Shown piece by piece: positions 9,825 to 18,357 of a stretch of DNA of 24,040 nucleotides (position 1 is the first letter of the stretch; each line of letters starts with the position of its first letter). Under the pieces are notes generated by a model, which saw only the letters and a list, made by a program, of their open reading frames with translations, was not told the origin of the DNA and ran no database searches. The stretch comes from Mastigamoeba balamuthi (Eukaryota; Evosea; Mastigamoebida; Mastigamoebidae), in assembly GCA_902651635.1 (NCBI GenBank), contig CACRSC010000071.1, positions 182,756 through 206,795 of the forward strand. The letters are read 5' to 3'. The translations under genes and the position numbers were made by a program.

Positions 9825-10977
9825 TCAGGCCTCTCTGTCCCAAGGCAGGAACTCCTCGTAGTTGGGCTCGATGCGGATGCGAACAAAGTCGCTGGTCTCT
9901 GCCCTGTAGCCGAGGATGAGCAGGTACCCGACGATGGGGCTCTTGCTCCCCCTGGCCAGCCACCTGACCGCCTTCCTGACGCTGATCTTCCACACCACGG
10001 CATGCAGGAGCACAGCGTACAGGTGCAGCTGCACGGCGTGCCTCCTTCTGCAGAAGAGTTTGTTGTTACTCGCGCTGGTGTTCATGCTCGTCTTGAAGTC
10101 TGCCACGACGAGGCACTGCTCGACAGCGTCCCAGAACAGCGTCTATGCGCCCCGCGAGCTCCTCCTCGCTGCCAGAGCGGAGCCTGGCGAACACAGACAG
10201 CTCCCTGGCGAGCACGCAGAGGGGCATGGACTCGACGGCTGCGAGGCCGTACGTGAGGCAGTCGTGCATGTCGGAGAGCAGGTCGTCGGAGCCACCGTCG
10301 TCAGAGTCGGAGGGCTGCTGTTCCTCGGCACCAGAGCCCTCGTCGTCAGTGTCAGGCCTCTCAGGCCTCGAGGGCATCAGCGGTGCCTGTGCCCCACGCA
10401 GGACGCCGGGCCTGCAGGCGGCGTCGTGGTTCGTGCTGATGCCGTCTTTGTCTGGGCGGAAGGTCGCGTACAGCTCCACAGCCTCTGCGCAGAGCGTAAC
10501 AGAGACAGTGGGCACACTGGCGTCTCTGCCGGCCATGCTGCGGCGCACGGCCTCCACCACCTCCTTGGCGCTGTCGAAGGGCAGGCGCTTCATGGCCAGC
10601 ATGCTCCAATCCTCGGGGTCTTCCACGAAGCTCGCTGGGGGTGTGGGCCCCCTCCTCCGACTCCCACGCCCTGCAGCTGAGCTGCGTCTGCCCTCTCGGG
10701 CACGCGGGCTCGGGGGACTGGGCGCTGCTGCTGCTGCTGCTGCTGCTGCTGGAGCTGGAGCGGAGGGGCCGCGTGCAGGGGAGGAGGTGGAGTCGAGCCA
10801 GCGGCAGAGGTCCTGGGGCAGATGTGGGTCCCGTGGGTCCCGCGGCACAGGGCGGTAGTCGCGCTGCCCCTGCTCCTTGTACTGCAGCTCGCCGTCCGAG
10901 CGGCGCACAAACAACGGCTTAGAGCTTCTCACAGCCTCCTGCAGCCTGGCGAGCAGGCTCTCTGGGGGCTTCGACAT
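9825..10977 (-). CDS. PD-(D/E)XK nuclease-like protein (one apparent frameshift)
   Basis: ATG at 10977 opens a frame with an Ala/Pro/Ser-rich linker (GCT repeat), an acidic Asp/Ser stretch and then LARELSVFARLRSGSEEE followed by LAGRIDAVL. The rest lies in another frame: AVEQCLVVADFKTS, then HAVQLHLYAVLLH, ending at 9825. Together these give the order seen in RecB/Cas4-type PD-(D/E)XK nucleases: an upstream Glu, GRID, D-x-K in DFKT, and a Q-x3-Y helix. The frame changes at a GGG run (10130-10132). One G fewer joins GRIDAVL directly to DAVEQ and gives 383 residues with no internal stop, so a sequencing or assembly error, or a recent inactivating insertion, is likely. It converges on the copy B gene, 137 nt apart. 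Role unknown; DNA processing or repair is inference. Confidence 0.62.
10724..10750 (-). repeat. Trinucleotide repeat coding for poly-Ala
   Basis: Plus-strand (GCT)9, read on the minus strand as nine Ala codons (AGC-phase GCA) in the linker of the nuclease-like protein. Confidence 0.8.
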
Positions 10978-11602
10978 TGCTCGCTTTCACACTGAACAAC
11001 CCCTACAGCAACAGCTAGATATTTAGTCCCTTTGCCCCGATTTGAACCGACGCCAGATACTTAAGCCAGAGTCCGAAAACGGCGAGAATTCCATGGAATT
11101 CCTTTGCAAGTTGAGAAAATCATGAGAGATTGAAATTTGGCTTTGCTTACGCCAGAAAGATATGCATTATGTCATCACGATATAAGATAGATACGGATCT
11201 GCCCAGTCGCCTTTTGACAGCGAGGGCCCTTCGGGCAGGCTACGAGTGATCTGATCAGGAGAGACATATTTCTGGTTTCGGGAATGAGATTTTGGATCAA
11301 CCTGATGTAGATATGCGCAATGTGGCATTACTTTTGGATGCATTGAACTGGTATAATCCATCATAGGAATGGAATCGTCATTTTTTGTACTCATAACGCG
11401 TGGCATGGCTAAGGCGAAGAACTGCTGATCGATTCACCCGCATTCAGGGCCGCCGCGAGGCACTGTCATCTTTTCTCGAATACAAGGGAGCATGTTTGTC
11501 GGAGGCCCTGAGGTGATGTGTGCCGAGATGAGAGATGTGCTGCGATGTGTTGCGATGATCTTTCCTCATGGCCTCTCACGCCGCCCGACAGGTCAGTCCC
11601 GC
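10978..11602. other. AT-richer intergenic segment, no gene recognised
   Basis: It lies between the nuclease-like start (promoter side, minus strand) and the MINPP stop codon. About 10980-11450 is visibly poorer in GC than the rest of the window. The only open frame (11167-11406, minus) resembles nothing I know. It contains the perfect 16-bp palindrome GAATTCCATGGAATTC (11086-11101). Near 11029-11038 the minus strand reads GGCAAAGGGA, about 50-60 nt upstream of the start, similar to half of the element before the giant genes. Confidence 0.5.
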
Positions 11603-13434
11603 TCAGAGGGCCAGCAGCAGCAGGGCCGCGAGGGCGAGTGCCGAGGCAGCCACGCGGGCCCCCGAGTTGCGGATGTGCGCGTCGGAGCTGTCCTTGGGGG
11701 GCTTGCTGTGCGTGCTGGTCTTGCTGTGCGTGCTGGTCTTGCTGTGCTCGGACTTGGGCGACGCCACACTGTGGGTGAAGCGGAGCAGCAGAGCGGGTCA
11801 GAGTCGAGACTCCAAAGCGGAGGGGTCGGGATGGGAGGGGAGGGGAGAGGGAAGGGACGGACGAGCAGATGTCGTCGAAGTTGATGGCGGTGGCGGAGGC
11901 GTAGTGGGCCTTGACGGCGTCGAGGGGGCACCAGTGGGAGGCGCAGCCCTGGACGGCGGGGAAGTCGACGGGGGACTCGCTCTCGAGGAGCTGGAGGAGG
12001 TGCTTGCCCGAGGCGGGGCAGCGGGCGACGACAAAGGCGAGGTTGGCGGCCATGGTGCAGATGTCGGAGGTGCGCCAGAGGCGGGCGGCGCGCTGGGCGT
12101 AGGAGGCCGAGGCGAGGAGGGGGGCGGGGTCCCTGTGGAGGCCGAGGAGGGCCTTGAGGGGGAGGACGGTCTCGGCGTGGGCGAACATGAGGCGGGCGCG
12201 AGGGGTGCCGGGCTTGGCTGCGGCGGCGTCGGCGGCGTAGGCGAGGGCGCTCTGGAGGAGCGGGGCGGCGATGCGGTTGGCGAGGGCGACGCCGTGGCCG
12301 CGGACGTAGTACTTGTCCATGTCGGCGGCGTACTCAAAGGCCTGGGCGTCCTCGGCGTCGAACAGCGCGCACCAGCGGCCGTTGCCCAGCACCGTCTGCT
12401 CGTACGTGCACGTGTCCCACATCCGCGGCACCATGTTGCTCGACATCAGGTCCGCCGCCGGGATCCCCGTCAGCCCCTCCACCTTCTTGGCGATGCCCGG
12501 CACCGCCGCCTTGAGCCACGCCCCCACCTCGGACGACGCGCTCTTGTTCTCCTTCACATCGCTGATGAACCGCGGGCACGCGTTGAAGAACCGCAGCACC
12601 CTGTCCGCCTTCTTGCTCTCCGACACCGCCACCCACGGCCTCCGCGCCCACTCGCTCGCGTTCCCCACTGCCCCCCACGTGAACGCCGCCGCAGTCTGCG
12701 CTGTCCGGGGCACCTGTCGTCCGTCGCCACCCATCGCGTCAGCGCATGTGCTCGTCCGTGGAAGGTTCACGGAAGCGGGGGGGAGGAGAAAAGGCGGAGA
12801 GAGAGTGTGTGTGTGTGGCGCAAGTGCACGTCGCAACGCTTCTCGGTGTTTGTGCAAACTGGAATGAACAAGTGCACAAAATGCAGTGCGTTTTCCTCCG
12901 CTGACCGCAGCAACAGAACACAGACCCCGCAGGAACCCCGCAGCGCACGGACAAACACCCCCCGCGCGGGCGAGAGGCGAGGCGGAGGAAGCGGCGCACC
13001 CCGGTGCTCTGGGTGGTGACGGCGTTGGGGGTGTAGGGGAAGAGGAGGGCCCTGTAGTTCTCGGCAAAGCGCTTGCCGATGTCGTTGAGGTCGGCAGCGC
13101 CGCGCTCCGACAGCATGCCCTCCTGCTCCTGCGTGAACTCGGGCGTCCACTTCTTCATCCACTTGAACGCGCTCTTGATGTCGTACTTGTGCACAAAGTC
13201 GGCCAGCTCGCCCTGCTTCTCGATCTTGCCGCCCGTGGGGTAGCGCGACCCGTGCCGCGACACGTAGTACACCCCCGCCAGCGCGCATCCCGCAGGCACC
13301 GCCGCAGGCCTCCCCCCGCTGTACTGGTACGTCCGCACCGTCGCAAAGTACTTGCTCAGGTCCTCTCCCAGCGCCCCGCAGCTCAGCAGCACCAGCAGCC
13401 GCGCCGCCCCGAGCATCGTCGATGTTGCACGCAT
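11603..13434 (-). CDS. MINPP1: Multiple inositol polyphosphate phosphatase (histidine acid phosphatase), predicted GPI-anchored
   Basis: Exons 13434-13000, 12713-11863 and 11768-11603, giving 483 residues, close to the usual animal MINPP1 length. The family removes phosphate from inositol hexakisphosphate and lower inositol phosphates. Visible: a signal peptide (MLGAARLLVLLSCGALG); the catalytic RHGSRYPT (RHG at 60-62), whose His is phosphorylated; splice-joined TTQSTG/VPRTAQTAAAF; WDTCTYEQ; YYVRGHG; and the proton-donor motif FAHAETVLPL (about 322-331). Exon 3 encodes a Ser/Thr/Lys-rich stalk with two STHSKT-type repeats, then NSGARVAAS and a hydrophobic ALALAALLLAL ending, typical of a GPI signal, so a secreted or surface enzyme is expected. 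Introns: 286 nt (GTGCGC donor, phase 0) and 94 nt (GTCCGT donor, phase 2). ATG 13434 was chosen because it directly precedes the signal peptide; 13416 is an in-frame alternative. Confidence 0.88.
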
Positions 13435-14312
13435 CTCGCTGTTGTCTTGGCGACTTGGTCTTTCTTCTTGGTGGTCAAGCAATTAGAAATAGTGGTTTGC
13501 GTGCGTGGGCCCCGAGGTCGATACCACCCGTTAGTGCGTCAGCAGGCCCAGCTTTCGTGAATCCGCACCCGTCATGGCCCGCTCTGGCATCTTTTCCCAT
13601 GAAAACCGCGCTTCTCTTCTTCTGAATTTCCAGTTAACCGCACTTATGATGCGGGCTTCTCTCCTAAATTGTTTTGCTGGCCCGCGAAGCGCGAGCTCTT
13701 GCATACCCCGCCGGCCCGGTGTATCGCAGCCCAGGGGTCCCCAGGCATGCGATGCCATTCGCTCCATCGTTTTCGCGTTTTCTTGTCCGCGCAGGAAAAA
13801 TGAGGCTTGGTGGGTCTTTTGTCCAATTTCTAAACGCGCGAGAAAAGAAAAAGGGGGTAATTCGTGTCCTGGCTTTTCCCACCGAAGTGCAGGCCGCACC
13901 ACCACAGAGCGGGCTGCCCTCGATTCAGTCGCTCGGTCCGAGTCAAACAGTGCGTCGTCCTGTGAGCGGTTCTTTTTTCCAACGCGAAAAAAGCGGGGCC
14001 CAGAAAAAGCAGCAACGGCAAACAAGAACGCCGATGTGAGGGTGTGTGTGGCTGGGTGGTACTCTGCTTCTGGCGCCTCTCCCTGCTTGGGAGATTGGGC
14101 GGCGGGGCACCGTTGTGCCCTGTATCCGCCGAGGGTAGCCTCTGCGGCATCGCAGCACAGTCCCAGGGGCAGGGCGCCATCGCCGCACACACGCGACTAG
14201 AAAAAAAACAAGGCTGCAGTTGCATTCGCTTCCTCTCAACACTGTCGGCCCCCGGCGCGCTGCCCCGCGTGGCGCTGGGAGGGCTGCCTGTCAGGCGAGA
14301 AGATCCCCAGCG
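13435..14312. other. Intergenic segment, no gene recognised
   Basis: These 878 bases include the MINPP promoter and the 3' flank of the CFAP221-like gene. Overlapping open frames on both strands (13574-14200 plus, 13531-14190 minus) have unusual composition and no recognisable domain. Runs of T or A next to CG recur (TTTTCGCGTTTTC near 13770, ACGCGAAAAAAGCG near 13981), which could be regulatory but may be chance. Confidence 0.4.
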
Positions 14313-16292
14313 CTATATAGGAGGCAGCGCCTGCGCGGCTGCCCCGCCCTGGGCGGCTGCAGCAGCGCCCCCACCCCCTCCGCCCGCCTGCGGCTGCCCT
14401 CCGCTGGCGCCCTGCTGCTGCTGCTGTCTTGTCCTTCGCGCCCTCTGGGCCCCGCCTGCGCCCCCCGCGGCCGCCTTGCCATCCTTGTCGGCCCCCGCCG
14501 CCACAGGCCCCGCAGCAGCTGACTCCGGCGGCTGCTGTTGCTGTTGCTGCTGCTGCTGCTGCGTGGTCTGCGGGGGCTGCGGGGGCTTCGGGGGCTGCGC
14601 GGGGGCCGCGGTGCCCGGGGGGCCCGTCTTGTCTCGCAGGTGGCCGCTGTTGCCGCGCACGAGCGCAGGCCCCGGGGCCAGGAGGCCGCCGGCGCCCGTC
14701 GTGGGGGCCGCGGGCTGCTTGGGCCCGCGCTTGTCGGGGGGCTGGGCGGGGGCAGCGCTGGGCTCGTCCGGGGGGATGGGCTTGAGCGGTACGTCCACCA
14801 GCAGCGGCGCGTACGACGTCGCCAGGCACTCGGCCCCCGCCGCCATCTCCTCCGCCTCCATCATGCTGTCCCACGTCCGCGACTCCATCGTGGCCTGCCA
14901 GCGCGCAAGAGAGAGAGAGAGACGGCAACGTGGCCCCTGACGTTAACGCTGACGTTTCCATGGAAAGGCGACGTGTGGGAAGCGGGGGCGGACGAGGTAG
15001 GCCAGCGGGCGGAAGATGTCGAAGCGGGCGAGGAGGTTGTGGAGGGCCGAGCTGTCGACGGGCACGGGGCGCATTTGGCTCGACTCGTCGACCATGCGGT
15101 GCCGCGGCATGAACTCGACGTGCAGGTGCCCCGCCTCGCAGATCTGCTCCGTCGTCGCGCTCACCGCCAGCGGCGCCGCCCCCACGGTCACCGCCCCCTC
15201 CCGCGACGCCGCGCCCCCGCCCCCGGCCATGTTCCCCCCGCCCGCAGCCGCGGCCGCGGACTGGACGGCCTCCTCCAGGCGCACGGGGTCGAACCCCAGC
15301 CCCGACAGGAACTCGCGCAGCATCACCAGCCGCGCCTGCGCCCGCCCGCGCACGATGACCGCCCGCGCCGCGTCGCGGAACCGCCTCAGCGACTGCTCCC
15401 GCTTGCCCCCGGTGGCCGCCGAGCTCGCCGGCGCGGACGGGACCGCCGCTGGCGCAGGGGACTGGAAGAGAGAGAGAGCAGTGAGAAGGGGCGGAAATCA
15501 ATTGAAAGGGGCTGGGCGCGAAAAAAGACCTTGGGGGCAGCGGCGGGGGCAGCGGGCGGGGCCTTGAGGAGCGACACGGCCGCGCAGGGCCGCTGCAGGC
15601 GCGTGCTGAGGGCCACAGAGGCCACCGGCGGCGCCTCGCGCGACTTCCACGAGCCCCGCTCGGCCACGACCCGCTCGAGCTCCGCCCTCGTCGGCGGGTT
15701 CTGCGCGGGATGCAGCACAGCCCCCACGTCAGTCCGCCACGTCGGGATTCTCCGCATCCCCTGGAATCCCGGATTCCGCTCGATATCGCCGCGGAATCCG
15801 CGGGAAATATCAACCGAGATCCTGGATTCCGTCCGATATCTACGCGGAATCCGCGGGAAATATCTCCCACACTGACGGGCACTGCGCGCTGGGGGCGCTG
15901 GGGACCCGCGGACGCCGGGGCCCGCGAGGGCGGGCAGTTGCAGCAGCCAGCAGAGGGGCGCAGGGGGGGCAGGGGGAGGGCAGCAGGGGGCGTGCCTGGC
16001 CGGGGAAGGGCGTGTGGCGGACAGGGCGCAGGCGGAGCTCGTCAGCGTAGCGCCTGGCCTCTGCGAGGAACTCAGCCTCGCGCTGGGCCCTGCCGCGGGT
16101 GCGCCTGCGGCGTGCGCGCTCGCCGGGGCCCTCGTCGACGAGCGCGCGGACGACGAGCGAGTGGGGCAGCGACGCCCGCTCGGGGCGCCCGGGGCTGCGC
16201 GCGGCCGTGGGCGACGGGGGGGAGAGCGGGGCGCGGGGCTTGGGGGCGTCGCCCGCGGAGGCGGGGTGGGGCCTGGGAGCGCTCCTCTCCAT
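14313..16292 (-). CDS. CFAP221: CFAP221/PCDP1-like ciliary protein, C-terminal part only
   Basis: Exons 16292-16023, 15700-15530, 15461-14973 and 14894-14313, all phase 0, about 503 residues. Exon 3 contains RRFRDAARAVIVRGRAQARL followed by VMLREFL. This closely resembles what I recall of the IQ-like calmodulin-binding helix of CFAP221 (PCDP1), a central-pair protein of motile cilia. The later MRPVPVDSSALHNLLARFDI and RPLAYLVRPRFP, then LLVDVPLKPIPPDE, fit the same region of that family. The usual N-terminal ASH/MSP-type beta domains are absent: only about 400 bp separate this start from the next gene. The C-terminus is a Pro/Gln/Gly-rich tail with a poly-Gln run. The exon 3 donor (GTCGCC at 14972) is uncertain; GTCCGC slightly upstream also fits in phase. 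Family assignment rests on memory of motifs, so moderate confidence. Confidence 0.5.
14531..14561 (-). repeat. CAG/CAA repeat coding for poly-Gln
   Basis: Plus-strand CTG/TTG units read on the minus strand as about ten Gln codons (CAG with two CAA interruptions) in the disordered tail of the CFAP221-like protein. Confidence 0.8.
15771..15867. repeat. Tandem palindromic GATATC repeat in intron 1 of the CFAP221-like gene
   Basis: Two copies about 53 bp apart (from 15771 and from 15824) share GGATTCCG, a GATATC site and then GCGGAATCCGCGGGAAATAT. Each is internally an imperfect palindrome (GATATCGCCGCGG, AAT, CCGCGGGAAATATC). They lie in the 322-nt intron 15701-16022. A related unit occurs at 23628-23679 in intron 1 of the EXD2-like gene. 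Confidence 0.75.
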
Positions 16293-16687
16293 GCGGTGGT
16301 GGCCCTCTGCCTGCCCCTCGTCTATTTTTAGCCCCGCAGATTCTCGTCCCCCCCTACAGAAGATCCCCGTATCTACTGCGCCGTTTCGTGCGGGGCCACT
16401 GGCGTTGCGAGCTCGACGACTGTTGGATCTGCAGGAGCACATCGAGGCGCGCGCCCTGGTGCAGGTCGACCGGCTACAGGCAAGGTGGAGATAGTGACGC
16501 TGGCTGTTTAGAGCTCTAGATAGTTTCTTTCATCTGATAACTGGAAGAGAGTGGGTGGGGGAGAGGGTGAAATCAGAAACGGCGGGAAATGAGGCGAGAT
16601 ATCAAAGAGACGCAGGAGAATTGGGCATAGTGAGACCTTAAGTTGGCTGGTTCGAGATTCTGGAACTTTGCTTTGGTGGGTATTGCT
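16293..16687. other. Intergenic segment, no gene recognised
   Basis: These 395 bases lie between the CFAP221-like start and the Fic stop; both genes are on the minus strand. They should hold the CFAP221-like promoter. A short plus-strand frame ending at 16494 (LQEHIEARALVQVDRLQARW) has a helical look but no start, homologue or splice context I can support. Confidence 0.4.
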
Positions 16688-17952
16688 TCAGCCTTTGCAC
16701 CCACTTTCGAGATCTTGGGCCAACTTGTTTGCAGTGCTTGTGATTGATTCCAAATGCAGCTGGCAAAGGGGTCGATGATGATGTCTCTCAATGGCATCGT
16801 TCATGGCACTTTGATACGATCTGCGTGATGATGCCAAAAACACAATCGGAGGCATTCCGTACTTGCTCAGGACTATTGAATCCAGGAGGCGCGCAGTGCG
16901 ACCATTTCCATCAGAGAATGGGTGTGTATGAACCAGTGCATAGTGAAGATCGCAAGCCAGAGCAGCGATTTCCTCCACATTGTTATCATGAGCAAATTCA
17001 CGATCCCGGGCCCAGTCAGCTAAGTGCTTCATGATAGTGTCTACCTCCGCAGGGGCAGGCAATAGTGCCTTTGCCAGCCCAATAGCAACGGGGTGAATGC
17101 GCCACGAACCTAGTGGGACAGTATTGGTACGATAGTGGAGAGAGAGGCGAACCACTAATGGAGTCAAGGCCTTTCCTCAGAACCCAATTGAGAGACTTGA
17201 TGGCAGCAATGGAAATGTTGAATATGCCCTTCAACGCTGACTCAAGTGCCTGGGTGTGGTTGATGACCTCGATAATACATTCCTTGTGGAATCGCGTGGG
17301 ATCTGACTGTTGGGTGAGTTTCTGTGGCATCAACAATAGCAAACCGTAGGGTAAACCAGACAGTAGCAGGCTTGTCTGACTCAGTGACAAGGAACTGCCT
17401 TTGATGGCGTTGGTGCTGTGCGTTGCGTTGACGATAAGACGCTTGTGGCAGTTTCCAGAGGGATCTGGATGTGCATTCTTTGCCTTGCTCCAGCGGTCCA
17501 AAGCAGCAACCAGTTTTGTGATGGAGTCGGCCGATGGCTTGTTCAAATGGATCGAGCAGGAGCGCGCTAGACAGAGGTGAACTGAGATGAAGGCAAGGTA
17601 GGTGCACACAGTCACCGAAAGGGGCCTGGTAATTGAGCCAGGGTGGCTCTATCTGAACGCTCTCCTCGGTAGCATCCACGTACACTCTCTCAAACTCTGC
17701 GAGCCTCCAAGCTTCAGCTGCCTCCCATCTGTGCTGGCCCTCGTCGTCCAGCTGGCTGTGATGGTGAGCTCTCCCGGCAAGGCAAGGCAAACGAACCAAC
17801 GAATTTCTGCGTGCAATCTCCTCCTGCACCGCGTCGTCGTAGGCCGGTGCCTGCTTCTCTGCCGAAGGGTCTGGCGCCACAACTTTAGCCGCCACCCTCC
17901 GGAGACGCTGGCGCAGTGGCCACCGTGTGTCTCGCAGCAAGCGGCTTGGCAA
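16688..17952 (-). CDS. Fic-domain (AMPylase) protein with altered inhibitory motif; 5' end unresolved
   Basis: Proposed exons: a first visible exon ending at 17610, then 17566-17156 and 17109-16688. Introns are 43 nt (GTGTGC donor, phase 1) and 46 nt (GTGGTT donor, phase 1). Fic proteins transfer AMP from ATP to Ser/Thr/Tyr of targets. The active-site motif HPFSDGNGRTAR (about 16884-16926) is intact, including the catalytic His. Also present: the family's EVINHTQALESAL helix, WRIHPVAIG and a preceding inhibitory-helix segment THSTNAIKGSS. In class II Fic proteins this helix carries (S/T)xxxE(G/N), as in TVAIEGN of FICD. Here the Glu position is Lys (codon AAA at 17400-17402). The frame is open up to 18087 without an in-frame ATG, so an upstream exon is missing or the gene is 5'-truncated; 17952 is only an approximate edge. 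The second intron could be read instead as a frameshift. Not a recognised toxin-antitoxin unit. Confidence 0.72.
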
Positions 17953-18357
17953 GTCTGTTCCGCGGCCCCCGTGAGCTACCGAGCACGCTGCGTGCCAGGC
18001 GCCCCTGCGTCCGCCTGTGCGGCGGTGGGGAAACGCGGCGAATTCGGCGGGTAAACTGGGAGGACGGATTGGGAACCGCTTTTCGAGCTACGAACCGGAG
18101 AAGACCAAGATACGCGTATCTTCCTCTGCTGGTGCCCTGCGCTGGGCTCGCGGACAGGACCGCCGAGCAGCCCGGCGGCCCCGGGTGAGCTCGAGTGCAA
18201 CCGAGTGGGAGCCCGGGCAGTTCGGGAATTCCCTGGAGAAACGTGCAGACTGCGGGCAGCGCGCCTGGCAGCTGCGCTCAGCAGCGCAGATATTTTGGTG
18301 CACCAGCAGAAACGAAATCAGAAAAGTCAGCAACTGAGTCATAATTACCGAATTTTG
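17953..18357. other. Intergenic or 5' region between the Fic and F-BAR/RhoGAP genes
   Basis: The two genes diverge here. The only minus-strand ATG between 17952 and 18357 is at 18343; it opens a signal-peptide-like sequence (MTQLLTFLISFLLVHQNICA). That could be a first Fic exon, but it lies only 14 nt from the RhoGAP start codon, so I do not call it. The region contains the perfect 16-bp palindrome AAGATACGCGTATCTT (18107-18122). Confidence 0.4.

Noticed and set aside
11030-11085. tRNA-like T-arm string on the minus strand
   Set aside because: GGTTCAAATC resembles a B box, but the stems do not pair and no matching acceptor or anticodon arm is present.
11568-13019. 483-codon plus-strand open frame
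   Set aside because: It is antisense to the well-supported MINPP exons.
13574-14200. Plus-strand frame of 208 codons in the intergenic segment
   Set aside because: There is no recognisable domain, and a minus-strand frame of equal length overlaps it, so neither is supported.
14236-15882. 548-codon minus-strand open frame
   Set aside because: It crosses exons and introns of the CFAP221-like gene in another frame and has Arg/Gly/Pro-rich shadow composition.
16099-16494. Plus-strand frame ending in LQEHIEARALVQVDRLQARW
   Set aside because: Most of it is antisense to CFAP221-like exon 1; the helical end alone, without start or homologue, does not support a gene.
16636-16665. GGTTCGAGATT string resembling a tRNA B box
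   Set aside because: The flanking bases do not form a T stem and no cloverleaf can be folded.
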